Source of the DNA: Streptomyces sp. NBC_01803
Lineage (GTDB): Bacteria; Actinomycetota; Actinomycetes; Streptomycetales; Streptomycetaceae
NCBI RefSeq assembly: GCF_035917415.1
Contig: NZ_CP109073.1
Coordinates: forward strand, 3,370,501 to 3,434,500
Length of the DNA stretch: 64,000 bases
Direction: 5' to 3'
Part shown: one piece after another, positions 36,201 to 43,939 of the stretch
Layout: each line of letters opens with the position of its first letter
Numbering within the stretch: the stretch's first letter is position 1
Translations under genes and position numbers: made by a program
The notes under the pieces: generated by a model
Databases searched by the model: none
What the model was told of the DNA's origin: nothing
The model's input: the letters and a program-made list of their open reading frames with translations, nothing else

Positions 36201-37665
36201 CAGTCCGGACGGCCGGACGCTCGCGACGGCCAGCGACGACGGAACGGTCCGCCTCTGGAACGTCACCGACCCGCTCCACCCGGTCCGGCTCGGCGGCCCG
36301 CTGCCCGGCCACACCGCCGCCGTCACCACCCTCGCGTTCAGCCCGGACGGCCGGACGCTCGCCAGCGGCGGCGCCGACACGACCGTGCGGCTGTGGAACC
36401 TCCCCGACACCACCCTCCTCACCGGCGCGGACGTCCCCCTCGCCGCCGCGTTCGCCGCCGGGGGTACGGCCCTCGCCACCACCGGCGACCTCCTGACCTC
36501 GGGCCTGTGGGACACCGGCGACCCGTCCCACCCCCGGCCTCTGGGCCCGTCGCTGCCCCCGTCCCTGGCCCAGAGCCTGGCACCCGTCCGCCTGCTGGCG
36601 GTCAGTCCGGACGGGAGGACGATGGCGCTCGCGGGCGGCGAGGCGGCCGGCGTGCGGCTGGTGGACGTCGGTGACCCGGCCCGCCCCACGCCGCTCGGAT
36701 CCGCCGATGCCGACACCGCTGGCGCCGCCGGCGCCGCGACCGGTACCGACGACACCGCCGGCGCCGCGACCGGTACCGACGACACCGTCGGCGCTGGGAC
36801 CGGTACCGCCGGCACGGCCGGCGCTGGGACCGGTACCGCCGGCACGGCCGGCGCTGGGACCGGTACCGCCGGCACGGCCGGCCTCCCCAGCACCGCCGAC
36901 ACCCCCGACACCCCCGTCACCGCGCTGGCGTTCAGCCCGGGCGGCGGCACGCTCGCCACCGGCCACGCCGACGGCACGGCGATCCTGTGGGACATCACCG
37001 ACCCCGCCGCCCCCGTCCCGCTCGGCGAACCGTTCGACGCCAGCATCAGCGGCGTCCTGTCGATCGCGTTCGGCCGCGACGGCGACACGCTGGCCGTCGC
37101 GGACGGCTTCGGCGGCGTTCAGCTCTGGGACACCGGCGACCGCGCCCAGCCCGCGCCCCTCGGCCTGCCCCTGAATCCGGCGGCGGACGGCCTCGACCTG
37201 GTGGCGTTCAGTCCGGACGGCACCGTCCTGGCCACCACGGGCGCGGGCCCCACCGTGCAACTGTGGGACGTGGCCGACCCCCACGACGCCCAGCCCCTCG
37301 CCACGCTCAAGACCGGCCGCACCGGCGAGACCAGCGCCCTCGCGTTCAGCCCCGACGGCGCGACCCTGGCGACGGCGGGCGCCGACCTGACCTTGCGGCT
37401 CTGGGACGTGCGCGATCCCCTCCGCCCCGAACAACTCGGCGGCTCGCTCAGCGGGCACACCGGCCGGATCGGCTCGCTCGCCTTCAGCCCGGACGGCGAC
37501 GTCCTGGCCAGCGCGGGGGAGGACGGCACGACCCGGCTGTGGACACTCGACGCCGGATCGGCCACGGAACGGATCTGCGACGTGACCGGCGACGCGGCCA
37601 CCGGCATGGACGAGGTGTGGCAGCGGTACCTGCCGGAGCTGCCGCTCCGCCAGCCCTGCCGGTGA
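33298..37665 (+). CDS. NLR-like STAND NTPase with WD40 repeats
   Basis: 1455 aa (GTG at 33298; upstream ATG 33253 is an alternative). An Ala-Asp-Pro repeat region (1-35), a Glu/Ala-rich segment and the shared motif GRVYQAVGDQVITQRGDVHV (about 84-103) come first. The nSTAND1 NTPase follows (about 122-560): CPYPGLAAFEEEDARWFFGR, Walker A APSGAGKSS near 174-182, Walker B LVLVVDQLEE. One TM helix (about 589-611) and ~14 WD40 blades (about 675-1440, each with FSPDG...LWD/N) complete it. Codon 252 is TTA (34051-34053). Probably a ligand-sensing conflict receptor acting through the neighbour. Confidence 0.88.
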   Translation: MIRPPGDDPADPADAADAADPADAADAADPAGAEAAGAAGAASESGEREESETAGDAGDAEAAEGAGDVEDADTATVRLRAEASGQGRVYQAVGDQVITQRGDVHVHYADGTRRVLAADSSPSPEAIDAACPYPGLAAFEEEDARWFFGRDHLTAEVLEALDQGRRGGGPLILVAPSGAGKSSLLKAGVLPALADGKLPGSARWPRLLFTPTAHPFETLTAELAGVTGAEPERLVAAVAREPTACVSLLRRLLQDLPRPGPPAGEVPPGHRRRRDGGSRLVLVVDQLEEVFSLCKREEERWAFFDLLEALSEPGPDGEEPLALVVYGLRSDYYPHCADYPRLRSALQTRQIVVGPLSEDGLRQAITHPAHDTGLAVEPGLVEVLLNDLGHPTYESGRLPLLAHALRTTWQQRHGRTLTLEGYRATGGIHHAIATSADQIFKSLAKPDQQAAHTMFLRLVRIGNSPDGTEDARRRLPVTDVPAVALDAFARGRLLTREQDIVSITHEALIKSWPRLREWITADRDDRLTRQKLEEAAADWNRALRDPTMLFSGSRLEDAAAQVGRATDLAAAFLTASLQRARRATRLRRAWQAAGTALTLIACATAYVALVQREAADAERDTALFRQILAEAEALRATDPSLAAQFDLAAHRRRPEDPDVQARLINDANAVLSMPLIGHSDPVQNVTFDPEGSLLVSTGERGTVQTWDTGDPFAPVRSADPLPDHTGTVNSLTHSRSTSVLAAGGFDGKIRLWDTGDPADVTSLGDPLRTPVVGRVTVDFSPDGTALAAGSSDGSVRLWNTDDPRHPRRTGEPLTGTGLPVVAQEFSPDGGTLVTAHAAEPDGGTSEEVWLWDLHAASPPGPTELPGAEGTFTTMLFRPGSDTLAVGTAADEVLLFDVGDAAHPERLGDPLPGHTGTVDAIVFDASGGLMATGSADGTVRLWDTGDPADVTSLGPPLIGHTGGVNALALSPDGRTLATASDDGTVRLWNVTDPLHPVRLGGPLPGHTAAVTTLAFSPDGRTLASGGADTTVRLWNLPDTTLLTGADVPLAAAFAAGGTALATTGDLLTSGLWDTGDPSHPRPLGPSLPPSLAQSLAPVRLLAVSPDGRTMALAGGEAAGVRLVDVGDPARPTPLGSADADTAGAAGAATGTDDTAGAATGTDDTVGAGTGTAGTAGAGTGTAGTAGAGTGTAGTAGLPSTADTPDTPVTALAFSPGGGTLATGHADGTAILWDITDPAAPVPLGEPFDASISGVLSIAFGRDGDTLAVADGFGGVQLWDTGDRAQPAPLGLPLNPAADGLDLVAFSPDGTVLATTGAGPTVQLWDVADPHDAQPLATLKTGRTGETSALAFSPDGATLATAGADLTLRLWDVRDPLRPEQLGGSLSGHTGRIGSLAFSPDGDVLASAGEDGTTRLWTLDAGSATERICDVTGDAATGMDEVWQRYLPELPLRQPCR
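33320..33405 (+). repeat. 9-bp GC repeat encoding Ala-Asp-Pro/Ala-Asp-Ala
   Basis: Tandem gcggacgcg/gcggacccg units at the 5' end of the STAND gene encode a repetitive disordered segment. It is prone to length variation. Confidence 0.85.
36716..36890 (+). repeat. 30-bp tandem repeats inserted within the WD40 region
   Basis: Units ending GACCGGTACCG(A/C)CG repeat five to six times (the last three almost identical), encoding Gly/Thr/Ala runs (GTGTAGTAGA) between two propeller blades. It is a flexible insertion with recent expansion. Confidence 0.85.
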
Positions 37666-37704
37666 GGTCGCCGCGAGACGAACGCCCGACGGCCCGCCGC
37701 GGGC

Positions 37705-37944
37705 TCAGGGCCGGAGGGCGCCACTCCGCTCGCGGCCGCCGAACGCCAGCGCGTAGGCGTTGACGACCCAGGTCAGGCCGTCCTCCCCGAAGCCGAGGCC
37801 GGTCCGGATGTCGGGCAGCGCGACGTTCACCACCGAGATGTCGAGCGCGACCATGAACTGCACGGTCAGCACGACACCCAGCAGCACGCGCCCCAGCGGC
37901 GGAGTGCCGCGTTCGGCCCCCGGTGCGGTCGCCGAGACGGTCAT
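37705..37944 (-). pseudogene. DHA2-type MFS exporter, N-terminal fragment
   Basis: 79 codons: LLGVVLTVQFMVALDISVVN, VALPDIRTGLGFGEDGLTWV, VNAYALAFGG, the first TM helix, motif D region and second helix of drug:H+ antiporters. It then stops in unrelated RERSGALRP. The remaining ~400 residues are missing. The ATG overlaps the cupin stop, so the intact gene was once an operon partner of the cupin. Confidence 0.85.
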
Positions 37945-38453
37945 GACCGGCGCCCCAGATGCTCCCCGGGCTCCACCGGCTCCCCGGGCTCCACCGGCTC
38001 CCCGGGCTCCACCGGCTCCACCGGCTCCACCGGCTCCACCGGCTCCACCGGCTCCACCGGCTCCACCGGCTCCCTGGGCCCCACGGGCTCAAGGCGGGAA
38101 CCGGCGCGCAGGGTGATGGACATCAGGTCGCCGGGCGCGGTCAGTTCGAGGCGGTGCGGGCGACCACGCGGCACGACGAACGCCGTGCCGGGCGTCAGCG
38201 TGACGGTCTCCTCGGCGGCGCCGGCATGGGCCCGCAGGATCAGCTTGACCCCGCCCGTCAGCACGCACACGGCCTCGTCGGCGCCCGGATGGGTCTCCCA
38301 GTGATCCGCGTGGACATCCTCGTCCGTCTCGACGTGGAACGTCGCGACCGTCCAGCCGCCGCCCGGGTCGCCGGACATGCGGCGTTCCCGGGCGGCGACC
38401 GTTCCGTCCTCGTACAGCCGGACGGCGGACGTGAACAGGTCGATCAGAGACAT
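37941..38453 (-). CDS. cupin-domain protein with repetitive Pro-Val-Glu tail
   Basis: 170 aa. A single conserved-barrel cupin domain (about 20-120): WETHPGADEAVCVLTGGVKL and TPGTAFVVPRGRPHRLE are the two cupin motifs. The C-terminal ~45 residues are EPVEPVEPVE-type repeats encoded by a 9-bp tandem repeat. Divergent from the TetR gene across twin palindromes, so probably repressed by it and formerly co-expressed with the broken exporter. Confidence 0.85.
   Translation of the reverse strand: MSLIDLFTSAVRLYEDGTVAARERRMSGDPGGGWTVATFHVETDEDVHADHWETHPGADEAVCVLTGGVKLILRAHAGAAEETVTLTPGTAFVVPRGRPHRLELTAPGDLMSITLRAGSRLEPVGPREPVEPVEPVEPVEPVEPVEPVEPGEPVEPGEPVEPGEHLGRRS
37966..38080. repeat. 9-bp tandem repeat (GGCTCCACC) in the cupin gene tail
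   Basis: About a dozen near-identical ggctccacc/ggctccccg units encode Pro-Val-Glu/Pro-Gly-Glu repeats. The 9-bp period keeps frame on slippage. Confidence 0.9.
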
Positions 38454-38475
38454 TGGCGTGAGCCCTCCCTCGTTT

Positions 38476-38525
38476 ACGTACCTTGTACGTGTACTCGACC
38501 ACAGCTCAACACGTACGATGTACGT
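38476..38525. promoter_or_regulatory. twin TetR operators in the cupin/tetR intergenic region
   Basis: Two perfect 6-3-6 inverted repeats with the same half-site: ACGTACCTTGTACGT (38476-38490) and ACGTACGATGTACGT (38511-38525), centres 35 bp apart. One lies close to the cupin start, the other 23 bp from the TetR GTG. The arrangement predicts dual repression of both promoters by the adjacent TetR protein. Confidence 0.85.
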
Positions 38526-38548
38526 ACGTCAAGGGGGAGGGGAGCCGC

Positions 38549-39196
38549 GTGCCCGCACCGCGCAAGTTCAGCGAGGAGCGTCTGCGTGCCGCCGCGCTGG
38601 CGCTGGTGGACGAGCGGGGGCTCGCTGCCCTGACCATGCGGAATCTGGCCGCCGCGCTCGGCACCGGCGCCATGACCATCTACAACTACGTGGACGGTCG
38701 CGACGGCCTCGAACGCCTGCTCATCGAGGCCGTGATGACCTCCGTCCACCCGGTGCCGGGCGTTCCCTCCCCGGACTGGCGAGCGGATCTGCGGGCTGTC
38801 ACCGAGGCGCACTGGCGCGCCGTCCGCGCTCACCCGGACGTGATCCCGCTCGTGCTGACCCGCCGCAGCCTCAACCCGCCGACGCTCGCGGGCGCCGAGG
38901 ACACCCTGGACGCCCTGGCCCGGAGCGGCCGGTCCGGCACCGCGCTGCTGGTCGCGTTCCGCGCGGTCTCGGGCTTCGTCATGGGATTCGCCCAGGCCGA
39001 GCTGGCCGGGCCGCTGTCCATCGCCCCCCAGGAGACGGCCGAGGAGGTCATCGACCGGGTGGGCGCCCTGCCACCCGACCGTTTCCCCCGGCTGATCGAG
39101 ATCGCGGCGGCGGCGCGCGGCAGCGCTCCGGAGACGGAGTTCCGCGCCGGGCTCGATCTGCTCATCCTCGGCCTGGAGCGGTCCCCGGGCGGCTGA
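38549..39196 (+). CDS. TetR/AcrR-family repressor
   Basis: 215 aa from the GTG at 38549, preceded by GGGGAGGGGAG. N-terminal HTH (about 10-55; AALALVDERGLAALTMRNLA, GTGAMTIYNYVDGRDGLERL). The C-terminal ligand domain resembles TetR_C_1 (tetracycline-repressor-like): RADLRAVTEAHWRAVRAHPD, LLVAFRAVSGFVMGFAQAEL. Divergent from the cupin/MFS unit, whose intergenic region carries its likely operators. It likely senses a drug-like molecule formerly exported by the truncated MFS protein. Confidence 0.9.
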   Translation: MPAPRKFSEERLRAAALALVDERGLAALTMRNLAAALGTGAMTIYNYVDGRDGLERLLIEAVMTSVHPVPGVPSPDWRADLRAVTEAHWRAVRAHPDVIPLVLTRRSLNPPTLAGAEDTLDALARSGRSGTALLVAFRAVSGFVMGFAQAELAGPLSIAPQETAEEVIDRVGALPPDRFPRLIEIAAAARGSAPETEFRAGLDLLILGLERSPGG

Positions 39197-39313
39197 CCAG
39201 TATGTGAGACCGGTGTGTGAGCCTGCCCACGTATCCGCCGTGTTTCCGCGTGTCACGGCGTCCCAGTGGGCAGGGGTGGCTGCTGGGAAGGGCGTGGCCA
39301 TGGCTCCGCTCGG

Positions 39314-39349
39314 TAGAATTCAGCCGATCGTGACCGGTTTTCCGGTCAC
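39314..39349 (+). promoter_or_regulatory. aspartate kinase promoter -10 and 5'-leader hairpin
   Basis: TAGAAT (39314-39319) is a good -10. Just after the expected start point lies a perfect 8-bp stem GTGACCGG/CCGGTCAC with a TTTT loop (39330-39349), 32 nt before the GTG. It may stabilise the transcript. No lysine-riboswitch-like structure is visible. Confidence 0.55.
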
Positions 39350-39381
39350 GGAGAGTAAGAAGATACGAGGAGCGAGCACAC

Positions 39382-40653
39382 GTGGGCCTTGTCGTGCAGA
39401 AGTACGGCGGCTCCTCCGTTGCCGATGCCGAGGGCATCAAGCGCGTCGCCAAGCGGATCGTCGAGGTCAAGAAGAACGGCCACCAGGTGGTCGTCGTGGT
39501 CTCCGCGATGGGCGATACGACGGACGAGCTCATCGACCTGGCGAGCCAGGTGTCCCCCGTCGCCTCCGGGCGCGAGATGGACATGCTGCTGACCGCCGGG
39601 GAGCGCATCTCCATGTCGCTGCTGGCGATGGCCGTGAAAGCGCTCGGCCATGAGGCGCAGTCCTTCACCGGCAGCCAGGCCGGCGTCATCACCGACTCCG
39701 TTCACAACAAGGCCCGCATCATCGATGTCACGCCGGGCCGCATCCAGAGCTCCGTCGACGAGGGCAACATCGCGATCGTCGCCGGCTTCCAGGGCGTGTC
39801 CCAGGACAAGAAGGACATCACCACCCTCGGCCGGGGTGGCTCCGACACCACCGCCGTGGCGCTCGCCGCCGCGCTCAACGCCGAGGTCTGCGAGATCTAC
39901 ACCGACGTCGACGGCGTGTTCACCGCCGACCCGCGCGTGGTGAAGAAGGCCCGCAAGATCGACTGGATCTCGTTCGAGGACATGCTGGAGCTGGCCAGCT
40001 CCGGCTCCAAGGTGCTGCTGCACCGCTGCGTCGAGTACGCCCGGCGCTACAACATCCCCATCCACGTCCGGTCGTCCTTCTCGGGGCTGCAGGGGACCTG
40101 GGTCAGCAACGAACCGCTGGGAGGTAAGCCGGTGGAGCAGGCAATCATCTCGGGCGTCGCCCACGACACCTCCGAGGCCAAGATCACCGTTGTCGGGGTG
40201 CCGGACAAGCCGGGCGAGGCGGCGACGATCTTCCGGGCCATCGCGGACGCCGAGGTCAACATCGACATGGTCGTGCAGAACGTCTCGGCCGCGTCGACCG
40301 GGCTGACCGACATCTCCTTCACCCTTCCCACGAGTGAGGGGCGCAAGGCGATCGAGGCGCTGGAGAAGCGGCGCGAGACGATCGGGTTCGAGACGTTGCG
40401 CTACGACGACCAGATCGCCAAGATCTCGCTCGTCGGCGCGGGCATGAAGACGAACCCGGGGGTCACGGCCACGTTCTTCGAGGCGCTGTCCAACGCGGGG
40501 GTCAACATCGAGCTGATCTCCACCTCCGAGATCCGGATCTCGGTCGTGACCCGCGAGGACGACGTGAAGCAGGCCGTCCGCGCCGTACACTCGGCGTTCG
40601 GGCTGGACAGCGAGAGCGACGAGGCCGTCGTCTACGGCGGCACCGGCCGCTGA
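39382..40653 (+). CDS. ask: aspartate kinase, alpha subunit
   Basis: 423 aa, GTG start. Kinase domain: [20 protein letters not shown], then [35 protein letters not shown] and [12 protein letters not shown]. Two C-terminal ACT domains follow (about 265-335 and 345-415). It phosphorylates aspartate in the first step to lysine, threonine and methionine; the ACT domains mediate feedback by Lys/Thr. No aspartate-semialdehyde dehydrogenase gene follows, although asd commonly does. Confidence 0.96.
   Translation: MGLVVQKYGGSSVADAEGIKRVAKRIVEVKKNGHQVVVVVSAMGDTTDELIDLASQVSPVASGREMDMLLTAGERISMSLLAMAVKALGHEAQSFTGSQAGVITDSVHNKARIIDVTPGRIQSSVDEGNIAIVAGFQGVSQDKKDITTLGRGGSDTTAVALAAALNAEVCEIYTDVDGVFTADPRVVKKARKIDWISFEDMLELASSGSKVLLHRCVEYARRYNIPIHVRSSFSGLQGTWVSNEPLGGKPVEQAIISGVAHDTSEAKITVVGVPDKPGEAATIFRAIADAEVNIDMVVQNVSAASTGLTDISFTLPTSEGRKAIEALEKRRETIGFETLRYDDQIAKISLVGAGMKTNPGVTATFFEALSNAGVNIELISTSEIRISVVTREDDVKQAVRAVHSAFGLDSESDEAVVYGGTGR
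40132..40653 (+). CDS. aspartate kinase beta subunit (internal in-frame start)
   Basis: Codon 251 of ask is GTG, preceded at 7 nt by GGGAGG (40119-40124), a strong SD inside the coding sequence. Translation from here gives 173 aa containing only the two ACT regulatory domains, the known beta subunit of alpha2-beta2 aspartate kinases (Corynebacterium, Bacillus). Position and SD support real internal initiation. Confidence 0.75.
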   Translation: MEQAIISGVAHDTSEAKITVVGVPDKPGEAATIFRAIADAEVNIDMVVQNVSAASTGLTDISFTLPTSEGRKAIEALEKRRETIGFETLRYDDQIAKISLVGAGMKTNPGVTATFFEALSNAGVNIELISTSEIRISVVTREDDVKQAVRAVHSAFGLDSESDEAVVYGGTGR

Positions 40654-40792
40654 GACCGGCCCGGCGCGGTCCGGCCCCGGACGGCTTCGGATCCGACCGG
40701 AGTGCGCCGATGTGCACTGGTGTGCGCCGATGTTGACCGATCTCGGCCGAATGTGAAGCTCTCGTGACCAAGTCGTAGGCTCGGATGGGTTG

Positions 40793-40863
40793 CTCCCGGC
40801 CGATCAGCCGGGAGAACATTTCACTCCCCGCACCGCTTCCAGGAACCAGCGCGGTGCGGGGAG
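40793..40863. terminator. tandem hairpins between ask and the sigma gene
   Basis: CTCCCGGC/GCCGGGAG (40793-40800/40807-40814, 6-nt loop) is followed by a perfect 13-bp stem (40824-40836/40851-40863, 14-nt loop), then GCGTCTTTAG. Probably the ask terminator. The remaining ~225 bp to the sigma gene show no other feature. Confidence 0.65.
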
Positions 40864-41090
40864 CGTCTTTAGCGCCCCTGCGCGGCGCGCGGCGCTCGCA
40901 GCACAACAGGACATATACGGCAGGCGGTAGGAATGAGATCGAGAGCGGCGAAAGCCCCCATCCTGCCCCCGCCGTACAACCTTTGCGGGGAAGAGCGTGT
41001 CCAACAGGCGTGGCAGAGGTCTTCGAGCTCCCGGCAGCGCTCCCGCGACGCCTTCCGTTTCCAGGGTCGCCAAGGGCCGGGGCCGGGGGC

Positions 41091-41675
41091 ATGCCCGTGA
41101 CGGCACCTCTGCCCGTATCCCGGCCGGCCCGCATCCACGCCCCGGGCGAGGATGCGGACGATGCGATGGCTGAGGTCACCGCGGGCACCACGATCGATCT
41201 CCTGACCGAGACCTACCGGGCGCACTACCGCTCGCTCCTGGGCCTCGCGGCACTGCTTCTGGACGACACCGCGTCGTGCGAGGACGTGGTCCAGGAGGCG
41301 TTCATCCGCGTGCACTCCGCGCGCGCCCGGGTCCGCGACCCCGAGAAGACGCTCGCGTACCTGCGGCAGACCGTGGTCAACCTCTCCCGCTCGACGCTCC
41401 GCCGCCGCATCCTCGGGCTGAAGCTGCTCTCCAAGCCCATGCCGAACATGGCGAGCGCCGAGGAGGGCGCGTACGAGCAGCTGGAGCGGGCCGACCTGAT
41501 CAGGGCGATGCGCGGGCTCCAGCGCCGCCAGCGCGAGGTCCTCGTGCTGCGGTACTTCGCGGACATGACCGAGGCGGAGGTCGCCAAGACGCTCGGTATC
41601 TCGGCCGGGTCGGTGAAGGCGTACGGCTCTCGTGGCATCGCGGCACTGCGCGTGGCCATGGAGGCCGCCCGATGA
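41091..41675 (+). CDS. ECF sigma factor (SigE-family type)
   Basis: 194 aa from the ATG at 41091; ATG 41166 (MAEVTAGTTIDLL) is possible. Region 2 (YRAHYRSLLGLAALLLDDTA, CEDVVQEAFIRVHSAR) and region 4 (GLQRRQREVLVLRYFADMTE, VAKTLGISAGSVKAYGSRGI) are complete. The gene overlaps the following membrane-protein gene (ATGA), the usual sigma/anti-sigma coupling. Confidence 0.9.
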   Translation: MPVTAPLPVSRPARIHAPGEDADDAMAEVTAGTTIDLLTETYRAHYRSLLGLAALLLDDTASCEDVVQEAFIRVHSARARVRDPEKTLAYLRQTVVNLSRSTLRRRILGLKLLSKPMPNMASAEEGAYEQLERADLIRAMRGLQRRQREVLVLRYFADMTEAEVAKTLGISAGSVKAYGSRGIAALRVAMEAAR

Positions 41676-43090
41676 ACGACCACGATTCCGGCTCCCGGCC
41701 TCTGCCGGAGCCGGCCCCCGGCACGGGCGGCGTGGACCCCACCGCCGACGTCGTTCCGGACGTCGCTCCGGACGCGGAGGCGGCCGACGAAGCGGATCAC
41801 GCGACATCCGGCGCCGGCACCGGCGACGACACCGCGAGCCCGCCGGACGCCCCCCCGCCGGACGCCCCCACGGCAGGCACCACGGCAGGCACCACCCCGG
41901 CAGGCGACACGGGGGCCGACGACACGGCGCCGGCCTCGGGCGACGAGGACGCGCTGCGGCGGCTGCTGCGGGACATCGTGGAGGACATCGAGCCCTCGGC
42001 CGCGTCCCTGGAGCATCTGCGCGCCGCCGTGCCCGCCCGCGCCCGACGGCGGAAGCAACTGCTGGTCGGGGCCACCGCGTCCGTCGCGGTGCTCGCCATC
42101 GGTCTGGTCATGGTGGTGTCCGCCGTGGCCGACGTCACCGGCCGGAACGGGGAGACCACCATCGACGCCGGGCTCCCGCCCTCCACCGAGGGTGACCCCG
42201 GGGCCGAGAACGGCGACGGCGCGCTCGGCAGCTATCCGTCGGGCGGGCCCGCGGCCGGGGCGGCCGGGTCGCCCGAGAGCGGCGCCGACGCCGGAGAGCC
42301 CTCCGGAGGCGGCGACGAGGAGACGGCCGAGACGTCCCCCGACCCCGGGGACGCCATGGGCGCCGCCTCCCCGACCTGCGACCGCGGCCAGCTCGGCGGA
42401 GTCGAGACCATGATGGACCCGCCCGACGCGCAGGGTCGCGTCTACGGGCTGATCCGCATGGCCAACGTCTCCGACCGGCCCTGCCAGGTCACCGGCAACG
42501 GCGAGATGGCCGCGCTGCCGCTCGGCGCCGTGCCGTCCGCCGACGTGCAGATCGTGGACCGGACCGAGGGGGACCGCGCCACTCGGCTGCCCACCCCGGC
42601 TCAGACCCACGAGCAGCTCGTCCTGCCACCGGGACAGGCGTACGAGGTGCGGTTCGCGTTCGTGCCCAACGACACCGGCGTCGGCAGCTGCGAGGTGGAG
42701 GCCGAGCCCGCGGCCGGGGAGGGCGAGGGGACCCCGCCCGAGACGGGCGCCGACTCCGGCGGCACGTCGGTCGACAGCCTGGCCGCCGACAGCGAGGGTG
42801 ACCTGGCCGCCGCCGACGACAGCGGTACCGGCGGCGAGGCCCCGGTCGGCTCGGACGACGAGAGCGGTGGGACCACCGAGGGCGGGGGCGGCGACGCCGG
42901 CGAGCCGACCGGCGAGCCCACGGACGACCCGACGGGCGACAGCGGCGGTGGCGGCACCGAGCCCGACGACGTCGTGCTCCTCCGCTACACCCCGGCGGCC
43001 GGCGAGCCGGAGGCCGCCGAGATCCGCCTGGAGGGCGACTGCTCGGGAACGATCTACCGCACGGGTGTACTGGAGGCCCCCGCGGGCTAG
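41672..43090 (+). CDS. membrane-anchored sigma partner (putative anti-sigma factor, extracytoplasmic DUF4232-like domain)
   Basis: 472 aa. An Asp/Pro/Thr-rich cytoplasmic N-terminus (1-90) leads to a helix LRRLLRDIVEDIEPSAASLE, a basic RARRRK stop and one TM helix (about 128-150). Outside are an acidic linker, a Cys-containing beta domain (about 235-350; NVSDRPCQVTGNGEMAALPL), a long Gly/Asp/Glu-rich insertion and a final strand. No ZAS zinc motif is seen, so anti-sigma function rests on coupling and topology. Confidence 0.7.
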   Translation: MNDHDSGSRPLPEPAPGTGGVDPTADVVPDVAPDAEAADEADHATSGAGTGDDTASPPDAPPPDAPTAGTTAGTTPAGDTGADDTAPASGDEDALRRLLRDIVEDIEPSAASLEHLRAAVPARARRRKQLLVGATASVAVLAIGLVMVVSAVADVTGRNGETTIDAGLPPSTEGDPGAENGDGALGSYPSGGPAAGAAGSPESGADAGEPSGGGDEETAETSPDPGDAMGAASPTCDRGQLGGVETMMDPPDAQGRVYGLIRMANVSDRPCQVTGNGEMAALPLGAVPSADVQIVDRTEGDRATRLPTPAQTHEQLVLPPGQAYEVRFAFVPNDTGVGSCEVEAEPAAGEGEGTPPETGADSGGTSVDSLAADSEGDLAAADDSGTGGEAPVGSDDESGGTTEGGGGDAGEPTGEPTDDPTGDSGGGGTEPDDVVLLRYTPAAGEPEAAEIRLEGDCSGTIYRTGVLEAPAG

Positions 43091-43120
43091 CCGCGTCGCC
43101 GCGGAAGTACCGTTGAGGCC

Positions 43121-43939
43121 GTGTACCGGTTCCTCCTGACCCCCCGCTGGTGGGCGATCAACGTCTTCGTGGTCCTGTCGATCCCCGTCTGTCTGGTGGC
43201 GGGCATGTGGCAGCTCGCACGGTTCGAGGACCAGGTGGACCAGCACAACGAGCAGCGCGAGCGGACCGAGTCGGCCGACGACGCGGAGGTCAGACCGTTG
43301 GCGTCGCTGCTGCCGCTCACCGCCGAAACGGTCGGCGAGCAGGCCGAGATCACCGGCGTCTACGACGCCGGGCACCAGCTCCTCGTCCCCGACCGCGAGG
43401 TGGAGGGCGAGCGCGGCTTCTACGTGCTGACGCCGCTGCGGCCCACCGACGGCTCCCCGGCCGTGCCCGTGGTGCGCGGCTGGCTGCCCGGCGCGGCCGA
43501 CGCCGGGAGCGTCCCCGAGCCGTCGGCCGGCGAGGTGACCGTCACCGGAGCCGTGCAGGCCGCCGAATCCCCGAGCCAGGTCGCCACCCGGACGACCGGC
43601 CTGCCCAGCGGCCAGCTCGGCGTGATCGGCGCGGCCTCCCTCATCAACGTGCTCCCGTACGACATCGCGGACGTCTGGATCACCGTCCGCGACGCCGACC
43701 GGCCGATGACGCCCGTGCCCGCCACCGCGCCCACGGGCACCGGGCTGGACATGGACGCCTTCCAGAACCTGGGCTACACCGGCGAGTGGTTCGTCTTCGC
43801 CGCCTTCGCCGTCTTCATGTGGTTCCGCCTGTTCCGCCGCGAGGTCGAGAGCCGGCGCGACGCCGCCCTCGGCCTCATCCCGCGGCCGACGGCGGAAGAT
43901 GCCGTTGTGCGAATCGGATCTCCTGGGCCACCTGCTTGA
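43121..43939 (+). CDS. SURF1-family protein
   Basis: 272 aa, GTG start. TM helices at both ends (WWAINVFVVLSIPVCLVAGM, and WFVFAAFAVFMWFRLF) flank a large extracytoplasmic domain with GMWQLARFEDQ, LLVPDREVEGERGFYVLTPL and VPVVRGWLPG, as in SURF1/Shy1. It assists cytochrome aa3 oxidase assembly. The 3' end overlaps the convergent peptidase gene by 65 bp. Confidence 0.93.
   Translation: MYRFLLTPRWWAINVFVVLSIPVCLVAGMWQLARFEDQVDQHNEQRERTESADDAEVRPLASLLPLTAETVGEQAEITGVYDAGHQLLVPDREVEGERGFYVLTPLRPTDGSPAVPVVRGWLPGAADAGSVPEPSAGEVTVTGAVQAAESPSQVATRTTGLPSGQLGVIGAASLINVLPYDIADVWITVRDADRPMTPVPATAPTGTGLDMDAFQNLGYTGEWFVFAAFAVFMWFRLFRREVESRRDAALGLIPRPTAEDAVVRIGSPGPPA

Noticed and set aside
39330..39349. 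Riboswitch controlling aspartate kinase
   Set aside because: Only a simple 8-bp hairpin is present in ~60 nt of leader; far too short for a lysine riboswitch.
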